64,000 nt of DNA from assembly GCA_052173415.1 (NCBI GenBank), contig JBQMYQ010000001.1:18851-82850 (forward strand). The letters run 5' to 3'. The notes beneath the pieces were generated by a model. The model saw only the letters and a program-made list of their open reading frames with translations. It ran no database searches and was not told where the DNA came from. Shown piece by piece: positions 43,081-51,787 of the stretch. Origin of the DNA: Wolinella sp052173415. GTDB taxonomy: Bacteria > Campylobacterota > Campylobacteria > Campylobacterales > Helicobacteraceae. A program made the translations under genes and the position numbers. Within the stretch, counting starts at the first letter, position 1. Each line of letters begins with the position of its first letter.

Positions 43081-44733
43081 ATGATTAGTGCGGAATCCAT
43101 CGATCAGCTCAAGCAAATTATCAATATCTCCGATGTGATTGGCTCCTATTTGGAGCTATCTAAAAGCGGGGCGAACTTCAAAGCTCTCTGCCCATTTCAT
43201 GGCGAGAAAACCCCAAGCTTTGTCATTCACCCGCAAAAAGGCTTCTATCACTGTTTTGGCTGTGGAGCGAGCGGCGATGCGATCACGTTCATCATGGAAT
43301 ATGAGAAACTCACCTATCCTGAGGCGATTGAGAAGCTCGCGAGCATTTACAACTTCTCGCTTCGCTACACGCAAGGGGAGAAAACCCCCGTCAAAAGCAC
43401 GCTTTTGGAGCGGCTCAAGGGCTTTTATCAAAGTCGCCTTGAGCATAGCAGCGCGCTTGCGTATCTTAAGAATCGGGGCGTGCATGAGAATATGATTGAG
43501 CGTTTTGAGCTCGGATATGCGCCTATGGGAGCGGAGAGTATCCACTTTTTGGAAGCGGAATTTTTCTCCAAAAAGGAGGCGTTGGAGCTTGGCGTAATTG
43601 CTGAGGATAGCGGACGAGCCTACGCGCGATTCTCCGAGCGACTGATCTTCCCGATCTACTCTCCCACGCGCCTAGTGGGCTTTGGCGGGCGCACTTTGGG
43701 GAATCACCCAGCAAAATATATCAACTCGCCCCAGACCAAAATCTTTAACAAATCTCGCCTCCTCTATGGCTATCATCTTGCGCGAGATTTCATTGCCAAA
43801 GAAGGGAAAATCATCGTCTGCGAGGGCTATTTGGATGTAATTTTGCTCCATCAAGCGGGATTTCAAAACGCCGTAGCCACGCTTGGGACAGCCCTAACCC
43901 CCGATCATATTCCCTTGCTCTCACGAGGCGAGCCTAAAATCTTGCTCGCTTATGATGGAGACAAGGCGGGAATCGCCGCTGCACTCAAGGCTTCAAAGCT
44001 GCTCGCAACGCATGGCAAAGAGGGCGGTGTGGTGCTCTTTTTAGGTGGGGTCGATCCTGCGGATATGGTCGCGCAAAAACGCATAGAAGAGCTAAATACG
44101 CTGCTGTTGCGACCGATTCCCTTCATTGAATTTGTCCTGCAAAAAAGCGCGCAATCTTACGACCTCTCCGAGCCTCTACAAAAGGAGCTCGCGCTTAAGG
44201 AGTGCGGCGATTTCCTGCGCTCGCTCTCGCCTCTTTTACAGGAGGAGTATAAGCCCCTACTCGCCTCACTTTTGAAGATTCCCTCCAAGCTTATTAAAAG
44301 CGCCAAAGTTGCGCGCGCGATTCCTCAAAATGCGCAAAGTGGGGCTTATGGTGGCGAGCTTGCCGAGGCGTGCTTAATTAAGACGATTTTACAAACGCCT
44401 GCGATTCTTGATTATGTGCTTGAATACATCGATAGCGAGGTTTTTAGCCTCCATCAAGAGGAGTTTAGGCTGCTTAAAGCGGGGAATCTTGATGACCCAA
44501 AGCTGCTTAAAATCGCACTTTTAGATCAGGTCATCGTGCTGGAAGAGAATGAGATTAAAGAGCAGCTACGCCTCATGCTCCATCGTTTTTACACAAAAAA
44601 GCTCAAGGAGATTCCCCAAAATAAGGGGCTTGAGTTTCAGACGCGCGCTTTTTTACTCGCAAAAGTGCGCATGAAATTGGAGAAACTCGCGCAAGGAGAA
44701 TTAGTCCCTTATGAGAGCCTTAGCACTCTTTAG
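43081..44733 (+). CDS. dnaG: DNA primase
   Basis: This enzyme makes RNA primers for replication. It is 550 residues. The zinc-binding domain comes first (CPFHGEKTPSF, then YHCFGCGASGD, about residues 38-66), then the RNA polymerase core with RLIFPIYSPTRLVGFGGR, then the TOPRIM motifs (VCEGYLDVI and LAYDGDKAG). The carboxyl helicase-binding domain is divergent, as is usual in this class. It overlaps the next gene by 23 bases. Confidence 0.95.
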   Translation: MISAESIDQLKQIINISDVIGSYLELSKSGANFKALCPFHGEKTPSFVIHPQKGFYHCFGCGASGDAITFIMEYEKLTYPEAIEKLASIYNFSLRYTQGEKTPVKSTLLERLKGFYQSRLEHSSALAYLKNRGVHENMIERFELGYAPMGAESIHFLEAEFFSKKEALELGVIAEDSGRAYARFSERLIFPIYSPTRLVGFGGRTLGNHPAKYINSPQTKIFNKSRLLYGYHLARDFIAKEGKIIVCEGYLDVILLHQAGFQNAVATLGTALTPDHIPLLSRGEPKILLAYDGDKAGIAAALKASKLLATHGKEGGVVLFLGGVDPADMVAQKRIEELNTLLLRPIPFIEFVLQKSAQSYDLSEPLQKELALKECGDFLRSLSPLLQEEYKPLLASLLKIPSKLIKSAKVARAIPQNAQSGAYGGELAEACLIKTILQTPAILDYVLEYIDSEVFSLHQEEFRLLKAGNLDDPKLLKIALLDQVIVLEENEIKEQLRLMLHRFYTKKLKEIPQNKGLEFQTRAFLLAKVRMKLEKLAQGELVPYESLSTL

Positions 44734-45688
44734 CGGCGGGCTTGATAGCCTGCTTGCGATAAAAATCATCAAAGACATGGGGATTAGCGTCATCGCACTC
44801 CACTTTGACATCGGCTTTGGCAGCAAAGGCGACAAGACGCAATATCTTCAAAATGCCGCGAATCAGGTCGGTGCAGAGCTCTGTATCATCGATATAAGGG
44901 AGCAGTTTTTTAATGACGTGCTATTTGCACCCGTGCATGGTTATGGGAAATATTTCAACCCCTGTATCGACTGCCACGCAAATATGTTCAGACACGCGCT
45001 CGCGCTCATGGAGAGCAAGGGCGCGAGCTTTATCATTAGTGGCGAGGTGCTGGGACAGCGTCCAAAATCACAGCGGCGCGAGGCTCTGCACCAAGTGGAG
45101 AATCTTACCCACACCAAAGGAATCATTGTGCGTCCGCTCTCTGCAAAGCTCCTGCCTGTAAGCATTCCTGAGGAGCGCGGCTGGGTGGATAGGGGGCATT
45201 TGCTTGATATTCACGGACGAGGGAGAGAGCGGCAGCTTGCGATGGCACACGCTTTTGGCTGGAAATATTTTGAAAATCCCGGGGGCGGATGTCTGCTCAC
45301 CGATTCCACCATTGCGCTAAAACTAAAGGACATTCTAAGCGTGCGAAAACCCGTGCTTGAGGATATTGAGCTAGTTAAAAACGGTCGCTATTTTATCCTG
45401 CCCCAAGGTGCGCGCCTCATTATCTCACGCAACGAAGAGGAAAATAAAAAGTTAGAAATAAATCATCTATTTATGGATATTATCAGGATTCCCGAATGGA
45501 TCGGTCCTGTGGCACTATTAAGCAAAAATGCAAGTCAAAGTGATAGGATTCTCGCGGGTAGCCTCACGCTCCTTTATGGCAAAAGCGAACCAAACCGCGA
45601 CTACACGGTGGGAATCGGCGGCAGTGTATTTATGTTGCGCCCTTTTAGTTCTAAAGAAGAGGCATCAAAATTTATGTTAAGGAACTAA
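44711..45688 (+). CDS. PP-loop ATPase, probable tRNA thiolation-type enzyme (ThiI/MnmA-like)
   Basis: A 325-residue protein starting with the PP-loop LFSGGLDSLLA, followed by a CIDCH motif (NPCIDCHANMF) and a later GGGCLLTD motif. It lacks the standard MnmA carboxyl domains and the ThiI THUMP domain. It resembles the uncharacterised group annotated as a predicted subunit of tRNA 2-thiouridine enzymes. The reaction probably involves adenylation of a tRNA base or sulfur transfer, but this is not established. It overlaps dnaG by 23 bases. Confidence 0.7.
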   Translation: MRALALFSGGLDSLLAIKIIKDMGISVIALHFDIGFGSKGDKTQYLQNAANQVGAELCIIDIREQFFNDVLFAPVHGYGKYFNPCIDCHANMFRHALALMESKGASFIISGEVLGQRPKSQRREALHQVENLTHTKGIIVRPLSAKLLPVSIPEERGWVDRGHLLDIHGRGRERQLAMAHAFGWKYFENPGGGCLLTDSTIALKLKDILSVRKPVLEDIELVKNGRYFILPQGARLIISRNEEENKKLEINHLFMDIIRIPEWIGPVALLSKNASQSDRILAGSLTLLYGKSEPNRDYTVGIGGSVFMLRPFSSKEEASKFMLRN

Positions 45689-45691
45689 ACT

Positions 45692-46714
45692 ATGCGAGGA
45701 CTACTTTTTTTGTGGCTCTTTAGCCTATACCTACTCCAAGGAGCTCCCATGAATCACAAAGAGATCGTGCTTGCAGGCGGTTGCTTCTGGGGCACGCAGG
45801 CTTATTTAAAAAAGCTCCCGGGCGTGCTTGAGACCTACGTCGCCTATGCAAACTCTAAGACTAAAAATCCCACCTATAGGGAAGTGAGCTATGGTCAGAG
45901 CTACGCTGCAGAGGCGGTCTATGTCAAATATGATGAGGGCATCATCGATCTTCCTCATCTTTTGCACTACTTTTTCCAGACCATCGACCCCACAAGCCAC
46001 AACAGGCAAGGGAATGATGTTGGTGTGCAATACCGCAGCGGAATCTACTTTATCGATTCGCGCGATGAGGCGATTATTCGGGATTTCATCGCTAAAGAGC
46101 AGGTCAAATTTTCTGCACCTATTCGCGTGGAGGTCAAAAAGCTCGAAAACCTCACCAAAGCCGAAGAGGATCATCAAGACTACCTCGATAAAAACCCCGG
46201 TGGCTACTGCCATGTAACCTTTGACAGCCTCCCTAAAAAGGGCGAAAAGCTAAGCGATAAACCCAAGACACCAAGCTTTGAGAAACCTAGCAAAGAGGCG
46301 CTAAAAAAGCTCTCGCCTCTATCTTTTGATGTTACGCAAAATTCCGCGACCGAGCGTGCTTTTAGCAGTCCGCTCAATAGCGAAAAACGCGAGGGAATCT
46401 ACATCGACATCGCAAGTGGCGAACCTCTTTTCAGCTCTAAGGACAAATTTGACTCAGGCTCAGGCTGGCCAAGCTTTGTAAAACCCATTAATCCCGCACT
46501 GCTACAAGAGGTGCAAGATCGCAGCCATGGCATGAATCGCACCGAAGTGCGCGCGAAACTCTCTGATTCCCACTTAGGGCACGTATTCCCCGATGGTCCG
46601 CGCGAGCGAGGCGGAATGCGCTACTGCATTAACGGCGCGGCACTAGAATTTATCCCCAAAGAGGAGATGGAATCACGCGGCTATGGCGCATGGCTAAAAG
46701 AGCTAGAAAGATAG
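45692..46714 (+). CDS. msrAB: Fused peptide methionine sulfoxide reductase MsrA-MsrB, exported
   Basis: This enzyme repairs oxidised methionine in both stereochemical forms. It is 340 residues: a short signal peptide (LLFLWLFSLYLLQG), an MsrA domain with active site GGCFWGTQAY, then an MsrB domain with GSGWPSF, SDSHLGHVFPDGP and the catalytic Cys in MRYCINGAAL. MsrA-before-MsrB fusion is the Helicobacter arrangement. Export suggests protection of periplasmic or surface proteins. It lies three bases downstream of the PP-loop gene. Confidence 0.95.
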   Translation: MRGLLFLWLFSLYLLQGAPMNHKEIVLAGGCFWGTQAYLKKLPGVLETYVAYANSKTKNPTYREVSYGQSYAAEAVYVKYDEGIIDLPHLLHYFFQTIDPTSHNRQGNDVGVQYRSGIYFIDSRDEAIIRDFIAKEQVKFSAPIRVEVKKLENLTKAEEDHQDYLDKNPGGYCHVTFDSLPKKGEKLSDKPKTPSFEKPSKEALKKLSPLSFDVTQNSATERAFSSPLNSEKREGIYIDIASGEPLFSSKDKFDSGSGWPSFVKPINPALLQEVQDRSHGMNRTEVRAKLSDSHLGHVFPDGPRERGGMRYCINGAALEFIPKEEMESRGYGAWLKELER

Positions 46715-46782
46715 CGAGCGAGCTCAAATTCTCTCTTTTTGTGCCGATAGTAGCCTTGTAATTTTGAGTTCAAGGGGACAAT

Positions 46783-47205
46783 ATGCGGCAAGGGAATTTG
46801 GAATTTCAAGAGGTGTTGCAAAGGGCGTTAGAGAAGCGAATTCTTTCGTCCTTGCAGCCCGATCGAACCCCTAAAACTAATCCCCTAAAGACGCGCGCGA
46901 GGAGCACAACCTTTTGGCAATCTAGCGAGCGGAATCCTATCGACCTTACAGAGCTTGATAAAAAGCGAAACAAGCAAGATCTCGCTCTAAAACCTCATCA
47001 TCTCGCAATGTATGCGAAAACCCCTCCAAGCCAACAAGCTTTCCTTTATACTCTCAAGCAGAGCGAGCGAATATTAAAACTCGAGCACAGCGAGTTTTGG
47101 GGTCTGGAGCGGGAATCTCCGCGACCCTCCCCCGCGTATCGTCTGCTTAATGAAGCACTTTTTAACGAGCAGATGATTGCTCGAGCCAAAAGCCTGCTCT
47201 ACTAG
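46783..47205 (+). CDS. Hypothetical protein
   Basis: A 140-residue basic protein (many Arg and Lys), with no signal peptide or membrane helix and no motif I recognise. It is predicted to be mostly helical at both ends, with a Pro/Ser/Thr-rich middle. CAAGGGGAC precedes the ATG and a TTGTAAT -10-like element lies about 20 bases further up, so expression is plausible. It ends near a GGAATC hairpin. Function is unknown. Confidence 0.6.
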   Translation: MRQGNLEFQEVLQRALEKRILSSLQPDRTPKTNPLKTRARSTTFWQSSERNPIDLTELDKKRNKQDLALKPHHLAMYAKTPPSQQAFLYTLKQSERILKLEHSEFWGLERESPRPSPAYRLLNEALFNEQMIARAKSLLY

Positions 47206-47215
47206 CAGATTTTGA

Positions 47216-47232
47216 GGAATCTGCAAGATTCC
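47216..47232. terminator. GGAATC/GATTCC hairpin between convergent genes
   Basis: GGAATCT and AGATTCC form a perfect 7-bp stem with a three-base loop. An overlapping CAGATT/AATCTG stem begins ten bases earlier. It lies 11 bases past the hypothetical gene and before the convergent htrB end. There is no clear U-run, so termination is plausible only. Confidence 0.4.
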
Positions 47233-47309
47233 CCGCCTGCGCACTTCCTTTGCTTTGATAAAAGAGACGCGCGCAAATCTAGCCGCGATTTTAAAAAAGC
47301 AAAAGAGTG

Positions 47310-48218
47310 CTAAACGCGCCGATAAATCTCGGCATATTCACTTTTAAATCGCCTGTGAAACCAAAGCCAGTCATCAGGTTTAGCGCGAATGACCGCCTCA
47401 GTCACACTCGCTTGTCTTTGGGTTGCCTCCAAAATATCCTGATCCACATCTTCGCTCTTTGCCACTTTGAAAGGCTCTTGAAACATAATCGTATGCGTCC
47501 TGTAATCCTCGCTGCTTCTAATAAACATCGGCATGATATACGCGTCAAATCGCCGCGCGAGAATCGACGCTGCATGGGTGTGGCGCGCTCTTTTGCCAAA
47601 AAAATCCACGAGGATTCCAAGCTCCTTGAGCGTGTTTTGATCCACGACGATTCCTACATTTTGCCCCTTTTTGAGCGCGCTCATCAGTGACTTTAGCGCG
47701 CCCCGCTCATCTAAAAGCGTGATCCCAAAACGCTCCCTTGTTTTTACAATCTGCTCATTAAGTGCGCTCTGCTTTAGCATTCGCCCCACGATTGTGAGGT
47801 TTTTAATCCTCCGCCCAACAAAAAGCGAACCAAGCTCCCAGTCCCCATAATGCGCTGTTACAATCACCATAGGACGCCCGTCTTTCAGAGCCTTTTGCAA
47901 ATGCTCCTCGCCCTCAATCCGAATGCGCGAAAAAAGCCGCTCCTCCTCCATGCAAGAGAGTCGCAGAAAATCAAGCACATTATAAGCGAGATTGAGATAG
48001 CCACGCTCGATAATACGCTCTTTCTCGCGCTCCTCCATACTCACCCCATAGACAAAATCCAAATTCGCGCGAGCGTCATTTTTGCGTCGCTTATCAAGCC
48101 GCGAAAGAAGCGCAGCAATGGCGCGTGCAAGCCTAACTAGCCGCTCTTCGGGAATCCGCGCAAGGATAGACGCCACAAGATGAAGAATTTTCACCACAAT
48201 CCACGAACCCATCCTCAT
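47310..48218 (-). CDS. Lipid A biosynthesis lauroyl/acyltransferase (HtrB/LpxL family)
   Basis: A 302-residue inner-membrane acyltransferase adding a secondary acyl chain to Kdo-lipid A. It has an amino-terminal hydrophobic anchor and the HX4(D/E) catalytic motif TAHYGDWELG (about residue 120), followed by NVGIVVDQN and RFDAYIMPMF segments. It overlaps waaC by four bases. This waaC-acyltransferase pair is conserved in Helicobacter and Campylobacter. Confidence 0.9.
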   Translation of the reverse strand: MRMGSWIVVKILHLVASILARIPEERLVRLARAIAALLSRLDKRRKNDARANLDFVYGVSMEEREKERIIERGYLNLAYNVLDFLRLSCMEEERLFSRIRIEGEEHLQKALKDGRPMVIVTAHYGDWELGSLFVGRRIKNLTIVGRMLKQSALNEQIVKTRERFGITLLDERGALKSLMSALKKGQNVGIVVDQNTLKELGILVDFFGKRARHTHAASILARRFDAYIMPMFIRSSEDYRTHTIMFQEPFKVAKSEDVDQDILEATQRQASVTEAVIRAKPDDWLWFHRRFKSEYAEIYRRV

Positions 48219-49219
48219 ATTATCTCCTCCAAAAGTGCGCGGATTCTCGCAGGCTCAATCTCCCCGATAGAGCCATCGTGCTTGTCGTAATCTCGCGCAT
48301 TTTCGCTTCTTAGTGCCCACTCTTTTTTAAGCGCGAATCGCTCAATGGGAGTGTTGCCAAAAAGCGTGATTGTGGGAATCCCAAGCGCAAAAGCCAAATG
48401 CGTCACGCCCGTATCCCCGCCGATGACCGCGTTCATGCGTAAAATAAGGGCTTTGAGCTCGCCAAGAGTGAGTCGCTCAAGCAAAATTAACGCGTGATTC
48501 CTGGAGGAAATATAGCGCGCGTGTTCGACATTTTCATGCCACAAAAGATAGATTTCCTCATTCTCACACAATCTTGAGAGCTCCAAAAATCGCTCGCGAG
48601 GATAGATTTTATTCGCTTTGGAAGCTTCAAGCACAAACAAAACGCGCTTTTTTGGGCTGGGCAAAATCAGCTCATTAACGCGTTCACGCGCACTTTGAGG
48701 GGGAGCAAACATCTCTTTAAAATCTCGTGCCTCTAAAAGCGCAATCCCAAATGCCTCGCTTAATAACGTCGCATTGCGCTTAAGAATGTGCTCGCTATAA
48801 GCGATGGCGATTCCCTTGTCATAAAAGAGCGCACTTAAGCCCTCTTTCGCGCTGTTTTTGTCAAACCCTACGCGCTTATGTGCGGGAATCAGACGGGAGA
48901 TGAGCGCAGACTTGATGAGCCCTTGCGCATCGATAAGAAGATCAAAAGTTTGTAGATTTTTTAGAGTTTTAATGAGCGTAAAAAGTGCCTTAAAATCGCA
49001 ATTCTTGGCAATTTTACGCAAAGGGAGCGCATGAATTTTGCTCACAAAAGGGGAATCTTGAAGCAAGGGGGCAAAACTCTCATCAACAAACCACTCAATC
49101 TCTAGTGCGGGAAGTGTGCGCTTGAGCGGGGGAATGAGCAACCCCAAATGGATAATATCGCCCATAGAGGAGAGCTTGACAAGAGCGATTCTCAAGCGCG
49201 CCCCTCTGTTTTGAAGCAA
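48215..49219 (-). CDS. waaC: Lipopolysaccharide heptosyltransferase I
   Basis: A GT9-family enzyme adding the first heptose to the Kdo of the inner core, 334 residues. It has IALVKLSSMGDIIHLG near the amino end and GGDTGVTHLAFALGIPTITLFG near the carboxyl end. ATG 49219 gives eight extra residues and a 28-base overlap with ppx. TTG 49195 would start at the family's usual point with a four-base overlap and a GAGGGG site upstream, and may be the true start. Confidence 0.92.
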   Translation of the reverse strand: MLQNRGARLRIALVKLSSMGDIIHLGLLIPPLKRTLPALEIEWFVDESFAPLLQDSPFVSKIHALPLRKIAKNCDFKALFTLIKTLKNLQTFDLLIDAQGLIKSALISRLIPAHKRVGFDKNSAKEGLSALFYDKGIAIAYSEHILKRNATLLSEAFGIALLEARDFKEMFAPPQSARERVNELILPSPKKRVLFVLEASKANKIYPRERFLELSRLCENEEIYLLWHENVEHARYISSRNHALILLERLTLGELKALILRMNAVIGGDTGVTHLAFALGIPTITLFGNTPIERFALKKEWALRSENARDYDKHDGSIGEIEPARIRALLEEII

Positions 49220-50664
49220 AACACGATCGGAGCGGGCTTATCAAGCTTCATCACAGCTTCTTGTGCGAGGTAGGAATCGCCGCTAGGAGCAATCATAAGC
49301 ATGCCATCTTGGTATGTAAAGGCGTATTCACAGGGGCTAAGGGCGAGTGATTGTGCGAGTGCGAGGAGGAAGCTCAGCCATTGCAATGTCAGCAGAGGGG
49401 GCATAAGCGAGGAGAGGTGGGCAATCGCGGAATCTTTTGGGATTTTTTTGTTGTGATATTCGACGAGAAGCGCGATGATTGCGCGATCTTGATGGGAGAT
49501 GGCATAAGTTAGGCTCTCTAAAATAAAATAGCTACCGTGGTGATGGTGGTCATAATAACTAAGCGCAGAGCCTATGTTTGAGAGCTTTGCGGCGATTCCC
49601 AGATGATAGCGATAGCCCGTATCAAGGCGATGGCGCACCAAAAGCGCGTCAAAAAGCTCCAGTGCGATTTTTTTAACGCGCTGTGCCGCGCCGGGATTAA
49701 GCGAGAATCGATCAAGGAGCGAGCGCACGCTGGGGTTGAAATTCGGCGGGAAAATGCCGCGCTGTGAGCGCAAAAGATCCTCCAAAAACACCCCCTCGCG
49801 CACACCCACGCCGCTTGTGACCACCTCTTTTGCACCAAAGAGCTCTAGTAGCGAGGCAAAAATCAGCACCCCGCCTTGGATCGTATCAAGGCGATCCTCT
49901 TTGATGCCTAACGTCTTTAGCTTGCCACTCTCGCTTGTGTAGATTTTGGTAAAAAATTCAAGCCACTCCGCCACATCATAGCTAAAGCCATGCACCGTAT
50001 CGATGGGGTATTCCACCGCTTTCATAATCGTTTTGGATAGAGCCCTCAAAGTCCCGCCAATCCCAAACACCCGCGTGGAGCGAAAGCTCTGCGGAAGGCA
50101 CTCAAGCTCCTTTTGCACAAAAGCAAGCGCGTCCTTATATGAGACACATCGATCAAAAAAGAGCTCTTTTAGGCGAATTGTCCCGAGCCTAAGCGAAACA
50201 AGCTCGTGCACTTTCCCATCAATAAGGAGCGCGCACTCGGTTGAACCACCGCCGATGTCAATGGTGATCCCCTCCTTGTAAGGGAGTAGATTGAGCGCGG
50301 AAATCGCGCCATAAAACGCCTCTTTTTCGCCACCGATGACCCGAATGGCAACACCCGATTCCTCCTTAGCGCGATGGATAAACTCCCTTGAATTGGGCGC
50401 ATCACGCACTGCAGAAGTGGCGACACAGACAAGCTTGCGCGCGCCATGTCGCTTTGCAATCTCCCTAAACTCCTTCAGCGCGCATAAAGCCCTCTGCATG
50501 GGAATCTCCTGCAAGATTCCGCCATTTTCGTAGCACCCCTCCGAGATACGCACCCTACTGCGCACCTCGCCAATAAGATAAAAACCAAAGCGACTTGTGC
50601 GGCGAAAAATCGCCATTCTAGCGGAGTTTGAGCCAATGTCGATGACTGCGGTAACTTTTGCCAT
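49192..50664 (-). CDS. ppx: Exopolyphosphatase / guanosine pentaphosphate phosphohydrolase (Ppx/GppA)
   Basis: A 490-residue enzyme of the actin-like ATPase fold, degrading polyphosphate or pppGpp. It has phosphate-binding loop 1 (VIDIGSNSARMAIFR), the IDIGGGSTE loop, GIGGTLRAL, and a carboxyl HD-like helical domain (YYDHHHHGSYF). Polyphosphate kinase at the end of the window is the opposing activity. It shares one base with the upstream ferredoxin stop (TAATG). Confidence 0.92.
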   Translation of the reverse strand: MAKVTAVIDIGSNSARMAIFRRTSRFGFYLIGEVRSRVRISEGCYENGGILQEIPMQRALCALKEFREIAKRHGARKLVCVATSAVRDAPNSREFIHRAKEESGVAIRVIGGEKEAFYGAISALNLLPYKEGITIDIGGGSTECALLIDGKVHELVSLRLGTIRLKELFFDRCVSYKDALAFVQKELECLPQSFRSTRVFGIGGTLRALSKTIMKAVEYPIDTVHGFSYDVAEWLEFFTKIYTSESGKLKTLGIKEDRLDTIQGGVLIFASLLELFGAKEVVTSGVGVREGVFLEDLLRSQRGIFPPNFNPSVRSLLDRFSLNPGAAQRVKKIALELFDALLVRHRLDTGYRYHLGIAAKLSNIGSALSYYDHHHHGSYFILESLTYAISHQDRAIIALLVEYHNKKIPKDSAIAHLSSLMPPLLTLQWLSFLLALAQSLALSPCEYAFTYQDGMLMIAPSGDSYLAQEAVMKLDKPAPIVFCFKTEGRA

Positions 50665-50915
50665 TACGCCGGATCTTGAAGCTGCTCGAACTTATACTTC
50701 AGCTCTTCGACACTCTCGATATTGTCCGGATCGGGAACAATCGCATCAACGGGGCAAACACTCACACACGAGGGCTCATCATAATGCCCCACACACTCGG
50801 TGCAACGATCAGGATCGATGATATAGCTCGGATCGCCCTCTTCAATCGCTTCATTGGGGCACTCTTCGCGGCACGCATCACAGGCGATACACTCATCAGT
50901 AATCATCAAGGACAT
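50664..50915 (-). CDS. fdxA: 2[4Fe-4S] ferredoxin
   Basis: An 83-residue low-potential electron carrier. The first cluster motif is CIACDACREECP. The second is CTECVGHYDEPSCVSVCP, with the seven-to-eight-residue insertion typical of the Allochromatium-type ferredoxin, plus an acidic carboxyl extension. A likely role is electron transfer with pyruvate or 2-oxoglutarate oxidoreductases. It sits directly upstream of ppx. Confidence 0.93.
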   Translation of the reverse strand: MSLMITDECIACDACREECPNEAIEEGDPSYIIDPDRCTECVGHYDEPSCVSVCPVDAIVPDPDNIESVEELKYKFEQLQDPA

Positions 50916-50965
50916 AAAGAACCTTTTTGCGCAGATTTTAAACTCATGCTTATATTCAAAAAATC

Positions 50966-51787
50966 TTAATTTTTATTTAAAGCGTGGGAGGGCAAAAGTG
51001 CCGAGGCTTCTATGTTTTGCAAATTAAAATCCTCCTCCAATACCACCGCATCAACTCCGATCCCAACAAGCTCTTCTACCTGCTCTAACGAGGCGATCCC
51101 CCCCATGGCGATGAGGATTTTACCCTGCGGAATCAGGGGAATCAAAGCGCGACTAAGCCCGCAATCAACGATTCCCATCTCTAGCTCATGATTAATCGCT
51201 AAAATCTCCGCCCCAACCAAAATCGCCTTGGTCAAATCCTCCTTATCGCTAATCTCAATAATCCCCTCTAGCCCCATACGGAGCGTGTATTCAAGCAGTT
51301 TCTTAAGCTCTTTTGTGCCTAAAAGTTTTGCGGATAGAAAAATCGCGTCGGCTCCATATACCAACGCCTCGACAATCTGATAGGAATCAACAATCAATTC
51401 GCCACACAGCAGAGGCATAGGCACGTATCGGCGTAGCTGCGTCAGGCATTCAAGATTCCCACGCGATTTTAGGGAATCGCCCGTAATTAAAAGCGTGCTA
51501 AAGTGCGCATGCTCGCAATTTTTAGCATGCATAAGCCACTCCAAAGGCGCACGAGCCACCTCTTTGTCCTCGCTTTTTGGATTAATTTTAGCGATGAACT
51601 TGCAGGGCTGCTCTTTTGTGCTCGCAAGCACGCTTCTTAGCTCTCTAGGCGCGTAAGGATTATAGGCGAGCGAACGCCCCAACCATTCGAGCGAATAGAG
51701 CTTTTTGCGCTCCTCTACCTGCTCGCACACGAGGCGCGCGCGCTCTTTTAGTGTCACTTTTTGCCCGATTTTTTCTGCTCTAGGCAT
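50966..51787 (-). CDS. TrpC-like (indole-3-glycerol-phosphate synthase fold) protein with lost catalytic residues
   Basis: A 273-residue TIM-barrel protein aligning with TrpC over its length (LEWLGRSLAYNPYAPREL, VDSYQIVEALVYGADAIFLSAK, IIEISDKEDL, and ILAINHELEM). Key residues differ from the enzyme. AEIKKASPS reads AKINPKSED, the LRKDF lysine motif reads LCGEL, and the phosphate/acid site ESG reads MGG. Glu in IIEIS and Asn in AINH remain. The gene order TPR protein then trpC matches Campylobacter, where trpC is normal, so this is an ortholog in place that has probably lost or changed its reaction. It overlaps the upstream TPR gene by 34 bases. Confidence 0.72.
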   Translation of the reverse strand: MPRAEKIGQKVTLKERARLVCEQVEERKKLYSLEWLGRSLAYNPYAPRELRSVLASTKEQPCKFIAKINPKSEDKEVARAPLEWLMHAKNCEHAHFSTLLITGDSLKSRGNLECLTQLRRYVPMPLLCGELIVDSYQIVEALVYGADAIFLSAKLLGTKELKKLLEYTLRMGLEGIIEISDKEDLTKAILVGAEILAINHELEMGIVDCGLSRALIPLIPQGKILIAMGGIASLEQVEELVGIGVDAVVLEEDFNLQNIEASALLPSHALNKN

